From positions 1 through 56,022 of the forward strand of contig DVFO01000026.1 of assembly GCA_018713215.1 (NCBI GenBank): 56,022 nucleotides of DNA, in the 5' to 3' direction. Shown here in pieces: positions 14,845 through 22,509 of the stretch (position 1 is its first letter; the number at the start of each line of letters is the position of its first letter). This DNA comes from Enterenecus faecium. Lineage in GTDB: Bacteria > Bacillota > Clostridia > Oscillospirales > Oscillospiraceae. The notes below the pieces were generated by a model. It was not told the DNA's origin and searched no databases. It saw only the letters and a list, made by a program, of their open reading frames with translations. The translations under genes and the position numbers were made by a program.

Positions 14845-16179
14845 TTATCCTATGGTAATTCGTTCCTGGGGCAGCCGGGCCACGTTTCCCTGGGTCCGGG
14901 ACAGGGCGGCGAAAATCAGGGTCAGCCCGCCCACCCGTCCAAAAAACATCAGCGCAATGAGAATCAGATGGGACACCCAGCTCAGTTGCGGCGTAATGCC
15001 CAAAGAGAGCCCCACTGTTCCAATGGCGGACGCTGTCTCAAACAGACAGGTGAGGATGGGCAATCCTTCCATCCGGCTGATGATGAGCCCTCCCGTCAAA
15101 AACAAGGTCAGGTACATCATCAAAATCGTGGACGCCTGCACCACGGTTTCCTGGGACACACGTCGGTTGAAAAAGTGGGGATTCTCCCTGCGCCGAAACA
15201 CAGCAATGGCACCGGCCAACAATACCGCCAGTGTGGTGGTCTTCATGCCGCCTGCGGTGGACCCGGGGGAACCTCCGATCAGCATGAGCATTGTAATCAT
15301 GGACTGACCCGTCTCGCTCATGGCGGTCAGATCCGCGGTGTTGAATCCGGCGGTTCTGGGGGTGATGGCCTGGAACACCGATAAGAGCACCCGCTCGCCC
15401 AGCGGCTTTCCGGCAAATTCAAAGAAGAAAAAGTAAACAGTGGGGAGCAAAATCAGCATTCCCGTCACCGTCAAGATCACTTTACTCTGCATCCGATACT
15501 TATGAACATGCCAGCGGTTGGTGCGGATGTCCTCCCACGTCAAAAAGCCGATGCCTCCCACCACAATCAGCAGGGCAATCACCAAGGACACCAAAGGCTG
15601 ACCTGCATAGTCCACCAAAGAGGAAAACGGGGCCTTTACCCCCATCAGGTCAAAGCCCGCATTACAAAATGCAGAGATGGAGTGAAACAAGGCGTACCAC
15701 GCCCCTTGGAGTAAGCCAAACTCCCGGCTGAACACCAAATACAACAGGGCGGCTCCCAAAAGCTCCACTGCAAACGCCGTCCGCAGGATAAATCCGGTCA
15801 GGCGGACAATGCCGCCCACATTGGGCGCTGCAATGGCCTCCTGCATGGTGCTGCGCTGCATCAGACCGATTTTTCGCCCCGAGAGAATGGCAAAGGCCCC
15901 CGCCACGGTGACCACACCCAACCCTCCAATTTGGATCAGCAATATAATGATCACCTGCCCGAACTGGGACCAGTAGGTGGCGGTATCATGAATGACCAAT
16001 CCCGTGACACACACCGCAGATGTGGAGGTAAACAGAGCGTCCAAAAACGGGGTCACCACCCCCTGTTGCGAGGAAATGGGAAGCATAAGAAGGAGGCTTC
16101 CCGCCAAAATCACCAGAAAAAATCCAAAAATAATAACCCGGAACGGGGACTTATTGTTTTTATGCAACCGCCGCCACAT
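14845..16179 (-). CDS. trkH: TrkH/KtrB-family potassium uptake channel
   Basis: A 444-residue membrane protein with four M1-P-M2 repeats. Selectivity-filter-like turns are visible as STSAVCVTGLV, SISAFCNAGFD, AITPRTAGFNT and SAIGTVGLSLG, each with the conserved glycine. It takes up K+, probably with Na+, driven by the membrane potential and controlled by the TrkA ring. First gene of the leftward operon trkH-trkA-microprotein-kdpD-kdpE; AGGAG lies 5-6 bases before the ATG. The upstream region holds the nested hairpin at 16343-16433 and the operon promoter. Confidence 0.93.
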   Translation of the reverse strand: MWRRLHKNNKSPFRVIIFGFFLVILAGSLLLMLPISSQQGVVTPFLDALFTSTSAVCVTGLVIHDTATYWSQFGQVIIILLIQIGGLGVVTVAGAFAILSGRKIGLMQRSTMQEAIAAPNVGGIVRLTGFILRTAFAVELLGAALLYLVFSREFGLLQGAWYALFHSISAFCNAGFDLMGVKAPFSSLVDYAGQPLVSLVIALLIVVGGIGFLTWEDIRTNRWHVHKYRMQSKVILTVTGMLILLPTVYFFFFEFAGKPLGERVLLSVFQAITPRTAGFNTADLTAMSETGQSMITMLMLIGGSPGSTAGGMKTTTLAVLLAGAIAVFRRRENPHFFNRRVSQETVVQASTILMMYLTLFLTGGLIISRMEGLPILTCLFETASAIGTVGLSLGITPQLSWVSHLILIALMFFGRVGGLTLIFAALSRTQGNVARLPQERITIG

Positions 16180-16342
16180 AAGTCTCCTCTCTTTCTTCGT
16201 CTTAATACGTCTTTATGGTTCCTTTATACCTTCATTATCCACATCCGGTCTAAAGAGAGTGTTAACATGTAAAGCCGTATATTAAGATGGTATAAAGATG
16301 CGCCGTTTGGGAGTGGCAGAAACTTAGGATAGGGCGGAGGCT

Positions 16343-16433
16343 ATAGTTCAGAAGCCGTCTAAAAGGCCAAAAGCCGCCCTCCGGAAGGAACACTTCTGGA
16401 GGGCGGCACTTGGTCTCACGGTGTCTGAACTAT
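16343..16433. repeat. Nested hairpin element with family C core
   Basis: Three concentric stems: ATAGTTCAGA (16343-16352) with TCTGAACTAT (16424-16433), CCGT (16355-16358) with ACGG (16418-16421), and GCCGCCCTCC-GAAG (16373-16387) with CTTC-GGAGGGCGGC (16393-16407). The inner stem nearly matches the terminator at 10556-10593. It lies upstream of trkH and downstream of the tRNA terminator. Confidence 0.7.
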
Positions 16434-16461
16434 GGTGAAAGACAATATGACAGCAAAAGAA

Positions 16462-16497
16462 AAAAAACGCTGTTTTCTCTCGAAAACAGCGTTTTTT
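16462..16497. terminator. Terminator of tRNA-Val
   Basis: AAAACGCTGTTTTC arms around a short loop with A/T runs on both sides, lying directly against the 3' CCA end of the tRNA on the minus strand; able to terminate in both directions. Confidence 0.85.
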
Positions 16498-16498
16498 A

Positions 16499-16575
16499 TG
16501 GTGGACGATACAGGACTCGAACCTGTGACCCCCTGCACGTCAAGCAGGTGCTCATACCAGCTGAGCTAATCGTCC
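16499..16575 (-). tRNA. tRNA-Val (anticodon GAC)
   Basis: On the minus strand: acceptor stem GGACGAT / ATCGTCC with discriminator A and encoded CCA; D-arm GCTC...GAGC; anticodon stem CCTGC / GCAGG enclosing TTGACGT, so the anticodon is GAC (valine, GUC/GUU); T-arm ACAGG-TTCGAGT-CCTGT. All stems pair. 77 nt including CCA. Confidence 0.97.
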
Positions 16576-16675
16576 ATTGCTCACGGGAACGAATGCTATT
16601 ATACATAATACTCCCTTTCTTGTCAACACCTTTTTTTCATGTTATACTTTTTTTATTCTATCCCGAGGTGATCGT

Positions 16676-17407
16676 ATGAAATACGCTCTGATAACCGGCG
16701 CCTCCGGCGGCATCGGCGCCGCCACCGCCCGCGCCTTCGCCCAGGCCGGGTACGGCGTGGCCATCCACGCCCACCGCAGCGTGGACAAGCTCCACGCCCT
16801 GGCCCAGGAGCTCTCCGCCCTCTCCGTGCCCGTATTGGAGGTATGCGCCGACCTGTCCGACCCCGTCCAGGCCAAAACCATGGTTGACAATGTGTTAGAA
16901 AAATTTTGTCAACTTGACATTTTGGTTTGTTGCTCTGGCCTGTCCCATGTGGGCCTGGTGACGGACATTGACCCCCAGCAGTGGCGGACACTCTTCGGTG
17001 TCAACGTGGACGGCATGCACTACTGCTGCCAGGCCGTACTGCCCCACATGGTCCACCGCAAAGAGGGGTGCATCCTCACCGTTTCCTCCATGTGGGGCCA
17101 GGTGGGGGCCTCCTGTGAGGTGGCCTATTCCGCCACAAAAGGTGCCGTCATTACCTATACCAAGGCGCTAGCACAGGAAGTTGGCCCTTCAAATATTCGG
17201 GTCAACTGCATTGCCCCCGGCGTCATCGCCACCGAGATGAACGCCCATTTATCCCCCGAAGACCTGGAGGCTCTGGCCGACGAGACCCCCTTGGGCCGCA
17301 TCGGAACGCCGGAGGAATGCGCCGCCTGCGCCCTGTTTTTGGCCTCGGATGGGGCCTCCTTTGTCACCGGTCAGGTGCTGGCTCCCAACGGCGGCCTGGT
17401 AATCTAA
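16676..17407 (+). CDS. Short-chain dehydrogenase/reductase (FabG-like)
   Basis: A 243-residue classical SDR: TGASGGIGAATARAFAQAG (NAD(P)-binding, residues 7-25), CSGLSHVG in the NNAG position, catalytic Ser in LTVSSMWG, YSATKGA (Tyr-x3-Lys), and PGVIATEMNAHL plus FVTGQVLAPNGG at the end. FabG-like proteins reduce 3-oxoacyl groups or other ketones, but no fatty-acid synthesis genes are near, so the substrate is open. ATG 16676 follows CGAGGTGATC. A local AT-rich stretch (16884-16935) with rare codons is set inside the otherwise GC-rich gene. Monocistronic with its own terminator. Confidence 0.88.
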   Translation: MKYALITGASGGIGAATARAFAQAGYGVAIHAHRSVDKLHALAQELSALSVPVLEVCADLSDPVQAKTMVDNVLEKFCQLDILVCCSGLSHVGLVTDIDPQQWRTLFGVNVDGMHYCCQAVLPHMVHRKEGCILTVSSMWGQVGASCEVAYSATKGAVITYTKALAQEVGPSNIRVNCIAPGVIATEMNAHLSPEDLEALADETPLGRIGTPEECAACALFLASDGASFVTGQVLAPNGGLVI

Positions 17408-17431
17408 GACATTTTGTCGTCAGTATGCAAC

Positions 17432-17462
17432 ACAATGACCGTCCCACGTGGACGGTCATTGT
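17432..17462 (+). terminator. Terminator after the SDR gene
   Basis: 13-bp perfect arms ACAATGACCGTCC / GGACGGTCATTGT with loop CACGT; followed by a weak T-rich stretch. Confidence 0.75.
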
Positions 17463-17473
17463 TCATTTTATAG

Positions 17474-17510
17474 GTTGACAATCTTGTGGCCCAGGTCTAT
17501 AATTGTCAAC
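17474..17510 (+). promoter_or_regulatory. Consensus sigma-A promoter of liv operon inside an inverted repeat
   Basis: TTGACA (17475-17480), exactly 17 bases, TATAAT (17498-17503). The -35 lies within GTTGACAAT (17474-17482) and the -10 overlaps ATTGTCAAC (17502-17510), which are inverted copies of each other. A protein binding both arms would cover the promoter completely; a consensus promoter of this strength usually needs such control. Confidence 0.8.
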
Positions 17511-17565
17511 AATCTTACCGATTCTCTTGCAGCGTGTTAAATCGGTAAAATGGGAGGTTGTTACA

Positions 17566-18735
17566 ATGAAAAAGAAGCAGATTGCAGCGATGCTCATGGC
17601 AGGCGCCATGTGTATGGGTATGCTGGCTGGCTGCGGCAACAAGGACAATACAGGCAGCAGCGACTCCAACGTGTTCACCGTGGGTGTGGTGGGCCCCCTC
17701 ACTGGAGACGCCGCCATTTACGGTACCAACGTGGTCAACGCCGCTCAGATTGCTGTGGATGAGATCAACGCCCTGGGCGGTGACATCCAGTTCCAGCTCA
17801 TCTCCGCCGACGACGTCAACGACCCCGAGACCTCGGTCAACGCCTACAACAAGCTGATGGACAAGGGCTTGCAGCTGCTGGTGGGTACCGTCACCTCCAA
17901 GCCCGCCCTGTCCGTGTCTCCTCTGTCCAATGAGGACCGGGTGTTTACCCTCACCCCCTCCGCCTCCGGTGACGACGTCATCGAGGGCAACGACAACACC
18001 TATCAGGTGTGCTTCACCGACTCCAACCAGGGCAGCCGCTCCGCCCAGTACATCGACGAGCACTTTGACGACGCCAAGATCGCCATCATCTATAAAAATG
18101 ACGATCCCTATTCCCAGGGCATCCGGGACACCTTCGCCGCCGAGGCCAAGACCCGCGGCATAGACGTGGTCTATGAGGGCACCTTCGATAGCTCCAGCCA
18201 GACCGACTTCAACGTGCAGCTCACCGGCGCTCAGTCCGCTGGAGCCGACCTGCTGTTCCTGCCCATCTACTACACCCCCGCCTCCGTCATTCTGACCCAG
18301 GCCAACGCCATGGGCTACGCCCCCACCTTCTTCGGTGTGGACGGCATGGACGGCATTCTGACCGCTGACGGCTTCGATGCCTCTCTGGCCGAGGGCGTGT
18401 ATCTGCTCACTCCCTTCTCCGCCGATGCCCAGGACGAGGCCACCCAGAACTTCGTGAACGAGTACAAAGAGCGCCACAACGGCGAGACCCCCAACCAGTT
18501 CGCCGCCGATGCCTATGACGCCGTGTACATCCTCTACGAAGCCATTAAGGCCTCCGGTGTCACCCCCGACATGTCCAACGAGGAGATCTGCGACGGCCTC
18601 ATCCAGGCCATGGGCGATCTGTCTGTGGTGGGCCTGACCAGCGCCGGGTCCGAGATGACTTGGGACGACAACGGCGCCGTGTCTAAGGACCCCGCCGCCG
18701 TCATCATCAAGGACGGCACCTACGTCACTCCCTGA
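17566..18735 (+). CDS. livJ: Branched-chain amino-acid ABC transporter, substrate-binding lipoprotein
   Basis: A 389-residue LivJ-type protein: signal peptide with lipobox GMLAGCGN, then the periplasmic-binding fold starting VFTVGVVGPLTGDAAIYG and continuing AQIAVDEINALGG, SADDVNDPETSVNAYNKLMD and ending TWDDNGAVSKDPAAVIIKDGTY. It binds Leu/Ile/Val or related amino acids outside the membrane and feeds LivHM. ATG 17566 follows GGGAGG by about 8 bases. The long first frame upstream is leader only: the promoter -10 lies at 17498-17503. Confidence 0.92.
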   Translation: MKKKQIAAMLMAGAMCMGMLAGCGNKDNTGSSDSNVFTVGVVGPLTGDAAIYGTNVVNAAQIAVDEINALGGDIQFQLISADDVNDPETSVNAYNKLMDKGLQLLVGTVTSKPALSVSPLSNEDRVFTLTPSASGDDVIEGNDNTYQVCFTDSNQGSRSAQYIDEHFDDAKIAIIYKNDDPYSQGIRDTFAAEAKTRGIDVVYEGTFDSSSQTDFNVQLTGAQSAGADLLFLPIYYTPASVILTQANAMGYAPTFFGVDGMDGILTADGFDASLAEGVYLLTPFSADAQDEATQNFVNEYKERHNGETPNQFAADAYDAVYILYEAIKASGVTPDMSNEEICDGLIQAMGDLSVVGLTSAGSEMTWDDNGAVSKDPAAVIIKDGTYVTP

Positions 18736-18767
18736 CGCAACCATCCAATCCGAATAAAACACAGGGC

Positions 18768-18850
18768 AGGCTGCCGGACTCCGGCAGCCACTCTGTATTT
18801 CTATCCCAGAAGCCGGCACGGAACCCCTTCCGTTCTGGCTCCTGGAATAG
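18768..18850 (+). promoter_or_regulatory. Hairpins between livJ and livH
   Basis: A stem GGCTGCCGG / CCGGCAGCC (about 18768-18790) and a long imperfect hairpin (about 18801-18850) with apical ACGGAA-cccc-TTCCGT and matching CCAG/CTGG and CTAT/ATAG lower stems. Neither has a T-run. Such gaps after binding-protein genes usually protect the upstream message or partly end transcription, so the binding protein is made in excess. Confidence 0.6.
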
Positions 18851-18877
18851 AGGAGAAAAAGAGAGGATCGAGAGCTT

Positions 18878-19798
18878 ATGGAATTTCTATCATACCTGAT
18901 CACCGGTATCAGTCTGGGCAGCATCTACGCCATCATCGCCCTGGGCTATACCATGGTGTATGGCATCGCCAAGATGCTCAACTTCGCCCACGGCGACGTC
19001 ATCATGGTGGGCGGCTATGTGGCCTTCTACTCCATGACCTATGCCAGCGGCTCCCTGTTGGGGGATTCTCCCTCGGCGGTGGCCACCGGGCTGTCCACGC
19101 TGGTGTGCGTGCTGCTGGCCATGGCCGTGTGTACGGTGCTGGGCATTGTCATTGAGGGTCTGGCCTATCGCCCCCTGCGGGAGGCGGGGAGCCTGGCGGT
19201 GCTGATCACCGCCATCGGCGTGAGCTACTTTTTGCAAAACGCCGCCCAGCTGCTCTTTGGGGCCAACCCCAAGAACTTCACCCCCGTCATCAGCGGCCAG
19301 CTGACCTTGTTCGGCGGCCAGCTGCGCATCTCCTATGTGGCTCTGCTCACCGTGGCCGCCTGTATCGTCATCATGGTGTGTCTGACCCTGTTTACCAACC
19401 GCAGCAAGATGGGTAAAGCCATGCGGGCCTGCTCCGAGGACAAGGGCGCAGCTCAGCTCATGGGCATCCACGTCAACCGCACCATCTCCATGACCTTTGC
19501 CATCGGCTCCGCTCTGGCCGCCATTGCCGGCGTGCTGCTGTGCTCCTACTCCCCGGTGCTGCTGCCCACCACCGGCTCCATGCCCGGCATCAAGGCCTTT
19601 ACCGCTGCCGTGTTTGGCGGCATCGGCTCCATCCCCGGGGCCTTCCTGGGCGGCATCCTGTTGGGCATCATTGAGTCCATGGCCCAGGCGTACATCTCCA
19701 CCCAGCTGTCCAACGCCATTCTCTTTGCCGTGCTCATTGTGGTGCTGCTGGTGAAGCCCTCCGGTCTGCTGGGCAAGTACGTGCCTGAGAAAGTGTGA
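18878..19798 (+). CDS. livH: Branched-chain amino-acid ABC transporter permease LivH
   Basis: A 306-residue integral membrane protein of about eight helices. Typical LivH features are GISLGSIYAIIALGYTMVYGIAKMLNFAHG at the start, the EAA-like loop AMRACSEDKGAAQLMGIHVNRTISMTFAIG and FGGIGSIPGAFLGGILLGIIES near the end. It forms the translocation path with LivM. AGAG-rich ribosome site upstream; 142 bases separate it from livJ, occupied by hairpins. Confidence 0.94.
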   Translation: MEFLSYLITGISLGSIYAIIALGYTMVYGIAKMLNFAHGDVIMVGGYVAFYSMTYASGSLLGDSPSAVATGLSTLVCVLLAMAVCTVLGIVIEGLAYRPLREAGSLAVLITAIGVSYFLQNAAQLLFGANPKNFTPVISGQLTLFGGQLRISYVALLTVAACIVIMVCLTLFTNRSKMGKAMRACSEDKGAAQLMGIHVNRTISMTFAIGSALAAIAGVLLCSYSPVLLPTTGSMPGIKAFTAAVFGGIGSIPGAFLGGILLGIIESMAQAYISTQLSNAILFAVLIVVLLVKPSGLLGKYVPEKV

Positions 19799-19808
19799 GG
19801 TGGCGGAT

Positions 19809-20888
19809 ATGAAAAACTACTTCAAAAACATGAAAACCATCACCAAGGTGGACTACGCCACCTATCTGGGCGTCATCGCCGCCTTTGTCATCGTGACCCT
19901 GCTCCAGTCCGCTGGAATGCTCACCCGCTCCATGACCGGTATGCTGGTGCCCATCTGCTGCTACATCTGTATGGCGGTGTCTCTGAACCTCACCGTAGGC
20001 ATTCTGGGTGAGCTGTCCCTGGGCCATGCCGGTTTTATGAGCGTGGGCGCCTTCTCCGGCGTCATCGTGTCCATGAGCCTCCAGAGCTCTGTACCCAACG
20101 AGCTGGTTCGGCTGGTGCTGGCTTTGGTGGTGGGCGCCATTCTGGCCGCTGTGGTGGGCTTTGTAGTCGGCATCCCGGTGCTGCGTCTCCGGGGCGACTA
20201 CCTGGCCATCGTCACCCTGGCCTTTGGCGAGATCATCAAGGGTATCATCAACTGCCTGCTGGTGGGCTGGGATGAAAACGGGCTCCACATTGCCCTGAAC
20301 ATCGACGGCACCAAGACCATGGACAGCCTGCACCTGGAGGAAGGCGCCATCCAGATCATCAAGGGCGCCCAGGGCGCCGCCGGTAACCACCGCATTGCCA
20401 CCTTTACCGCCGGGTTTGTGCTGGTGATGATCACCCTCATCATCGTGCTCAACCTGGTGCGCAGCCGCACCGGACGGGCGGTTATGGCCATCCGGGACAA
20501 CCGCATCGCCGCCGAGAGCGTGGGCATCAACGTCACCAAATACAAGCTCATCGCCTTTGTCACCTCCGCCGCTCTGGCAGGCGCGGCCGGCGCGCTGTTC
20601 GGCCTGAACTACTCCAGCGTCAGCGCCGACCAGTTCGACTTCAACACCTCCATCCTGGTGCTGGTGTACGTGGTGCTGGGCGGTCTGGGCAACATCTGGG
20701 GCTCCATCATCGCCACCGTGGTGCTGTACGTCCTGCCCGAGGCCCTGCGTGAATTCTCCGACTACCGCATGTTGGCCTACGCCGTGGTCCTCATCCTGGT
20801 GATGCTGGCCACCAACAACGAACGCTTCAAGGCGGCTCTGAGCCGTGTGATTCCCAAGAGAAGAAAGGGGGCCGCCGTCAATGGCTAA
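19809..20888 (+). CDS. livM: Branched-chain amino-acid ABC transporter permease LivM
   Basis: A 359-residue permease: SLNLTVGILGELSLGHAGFMSVGAF and LRLRGDYLAIVTLAFGEIIKG are LivM signatures, as is the coupling loop GRAVMAIRDNRIAAESVGINVTKYKLIAF. ATG 19809 is chosen because AGGTGG (19798-19803) is its ribosome site; the GTG at 19800 lies inside that site. It has an insert around residues 165-200 (LHLEEGAIQIIKGAQGAAGN), longer than in E. coli. Overlaps livG by 8 bases. Confidence 0.93.
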   Translation: MKNYFKNMKTITKVDYATYLGVIAAFVIVTLLQSAGMLTRSMTGMLVPICCYICMAVSLNLTVGILGELSLGHAGFMSVGAFSGVIVSMSLQSSVPNELVRLVLALVVGAILAAVVGFVVGIPVLRLRGDYLAIVTLAFGEIIKGIINCLLVGWDENGLHIALNIDGTKTMDSLHLEEGAIQIIKGAQGAAGNHRIATFTAGFVLVMITLIIVLNLVRSRTGRAVMAIRDNRIAAESVGINVTKYKLIAFVTSAALAGAAGALFGLNYSSVSADQFDFNTSILVLVYVVLGGLGNIWGSIIATVVLYVLPEALREFSDYRMLAYAVVLILVMLATNNERFKAALSRVIPKRRKGAAVNG

Positions 20889-21732
20889 GAAGGTATTTGA
20901 AAAAGGAAAAATGGTCCCCGTCCCCAGCCACTCCATCATCCCTGAGCGTGACCTGTACAAGTCCCCCATTCTGGAGTGCAGCCACTTGGGCATCGACTTC
21001 GGCGGTCTGGCGGCCGTAAAGGACTTCAACATCACCGTGGGCCGCACCGAGATCGCCGGACTCATCGGCCCCAACGGCGCCGGTAAGACCACCGTGTTCA
21101 ACCTGCTCACCAAGGTCTACCACCCCACCCGGGGCACCATCCTGGTGGACGGCATGGACACCGCCGGAAAGACCCCCGCCCAGGTCAACCGCATGGGCAT
21201 CGCCCGTACCTTCCAGAACATCCGGCTGTTCAACAACCTGTCCGTGGAGGACAACGTGAAGATCGGCCTCCACAACCAGACCCGGTACAATGCCCTGTCC
21301 GGCATCCTCCGCCTGCCCAATTACTGGAAGCAGGAGAAGATGGCCCACGAGAGCGCCATGGAACTGCTGTCCATCTTCGACATGCAGGATCTGGCGGGTC
21401 ACAAGGCCGGCTCCCTCCCCTACGGTGCCCAGCGGCGGCTGGAGATTGTCCGGGCCCTGGCCACCAATCCCTCCCTGCTGCTGCTGGACGAACCGGCGGC
21501 GGGCATGAACCCCTCCGAGACGGTGGAACTGATGGAGAACATCGTGAAAATCCGCGATACCTTCCACATCGCCATCATGCTCATTGAGCACGACATGAAC
21601 CTGGTCATGGGCATCTGTGAGGGTATCTGCGTGCTCAACTTCGGCCAGATCATTGCCAAGGGCACCGCCGAGGAGATTCAGAACAACCCGGTGGTCATCG
21701 AGGCCTATCTGGGCAAGCAGAAGGAGGGCTAA
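20881..21732 (+). CDS. livG: Branched-chain amino-acid ABC transporter ATPase LivG
   Basis: A 283-residue ATPase: Walker A GPNGAGKTT, Q-loop in IARTFQNIRLFNNLSVEDNV, signature LPYGAQRRLEIVRAL (YGAQ in place of SGGQ, as is usual in LivG), Walker B LLLLDEPAAGMNP and switch His in LIEHDMNLVM. About 35 extra N-terminal residues precede the usual LivG start. It energises LivHM together with LivF. Confidence 0.94.
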   Translation: MAKKVFEKGKMVPVPSHSIIPERDLYKSPILECSHLGIDFGGLAAVKDFNITVGRTEIAGLIGPNGAGKTTVFNLLTKVYHPTRGTILVDGMDTAGKTPAQVNRMGIARTFQNIRLFNNLSVEDNVKIGLHNQTRYNALSGILRLPNYWKQEKMAHESAMELLSIFDMQDLAGHKAGSLPYGAQRRLEIVRALATNPSLLLLDEPAAGMNPSETVELMENIVKIRDTFHIAIMLIEHDMNLVMGICEGICVLNFGQIIAKGTAEEIQNNPVVIEAYLGKQKEG

Positions 21733-21737
21733 GGACC

Positions 21738-22439
21738 ATGCTGAAAGTCAACAACATCAACGTCTATTACGGCGCCATCCACGCCATCAAGGATATCTCC
21801 TTCGAGGTACATCCCGGCGAGGTAGTCACCCTCATTGGCGCCAATGGCGCAGGCAAAACCACCACCTTGCAGACCATTTCCGGACTGCTCCACTCCCGCA
21901 CCGGCTCCATTGAATTCATGGGAGAGAACATCATGGGCCACCCCGCCCACAAGCTGGTGGGCAAGGGCCTGGCCCAGGTCCCCGAGGGACGCCGGGTCTT
22001 CCTCCAGATGACGGTGGAGGAGAACCTGGAGATGGGCGCTTACAGCCAGCCCAAGTCCACCGTGGCAAGCGGTCTGGAACGGGCCTATGAGCTGTTCCCC
22101 CGCCTGAGCGAACGCCGCCGCCAGGTGGCGGGCACTCTGTCCGGCGGCGAGCAGCAGATGCTGGCCATGGGCCGAGCCCTCATGTCCAACCCCAAGCTGC
22201 TGATGCTGGACGAGCCGTCCATGGGTCTGGCCCCCATTCTGGTGGAACAGATCTTTGACATCATCCGCAATCTCCACAAGGCGGGCACCACCATTTTGCT
22301 TGTGGAGCAAAACGCCCAGATGGCCCTGTCCGTGGCCGACCGGGCCTACGTGCTGGAGACGGGCAAGATCGTCTCCACCGGCACGGGAGCTCAGCTGCTC
22401 AACGACGAATCCGTAAAGAAAGCTTACTTAGGCGGCTAA
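21738..22439 (+). CDS. livF: Branched-chain amino-acid ABC transporter ATPase LivF
   Basis: A 233-residue ATPase: Walker A GANGAGKTTTLQTISG, PEGRRVFLQMTVEENLEMGAY, signature LSGGEQQMLAMGRAL, Walker B LLMLDEPSMGLAP and switch VEQNAQ, all standard for LivF. It starts 5 bases after the livG stop and is the last gene of livJHMGF. Confidence 0.95.
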   Translation: MLKVNNINVYYGAIHAIKDISFEVHPGEVVTLIGANGAGKTTTLQTISGLLHSRTGSIEFMGENIMGHPAHKLVGKGLAQVPEGRRVFLQMTVEENLEMGAYSQPKSTVASGLERAYELFPRLSERRRQVAGTLSGGEQQMLAMGRALMSNPKLLMLDEPSMGLAPILVEQIFDIIRNLHKAGTTILLVEQNAQMALSVADRAYVLETGKIVSTGTGAQLLNDESVKKAYLGG

Positions 22440-22452
22440 TATCAAACAAAAC

Positions 22453-22495
22453 ACAGCACAGCATTCCAATCACGGAATGCTGTGCTGTTGCTTTG
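22453..22495. terminator. Terminator of the liv operon
   Basis: 15-bp perfect arms ACAGCACAGCATTCC / GGAATGCTGTGCTGT (22453-22467, 22474-22488) with a short T-rich tail; also lies past the end of the converging DUF4340 gene. Confidence 0.88.
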
Positions 22496-22509
22496 TATGG
22501 AGGTTTCTC

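Larger units (their letters stand above)
16180..16498. other. Spacer between trkH and tRNA-Val
   Basis: No gene here. It contains the trkH leader and promoter region, a nested hairpin element (16343-16433) and the tRNA terminator (16462-16497). Confidence 0.6.

Noticed and set aside
16343..16433. A riboswitch controlling trkH (for example cyclic di-AMP)
   Set aside because: The nested stems lack the conserved ydaO-type motifs, and the core matches a plain terminator elsewhere in the window.
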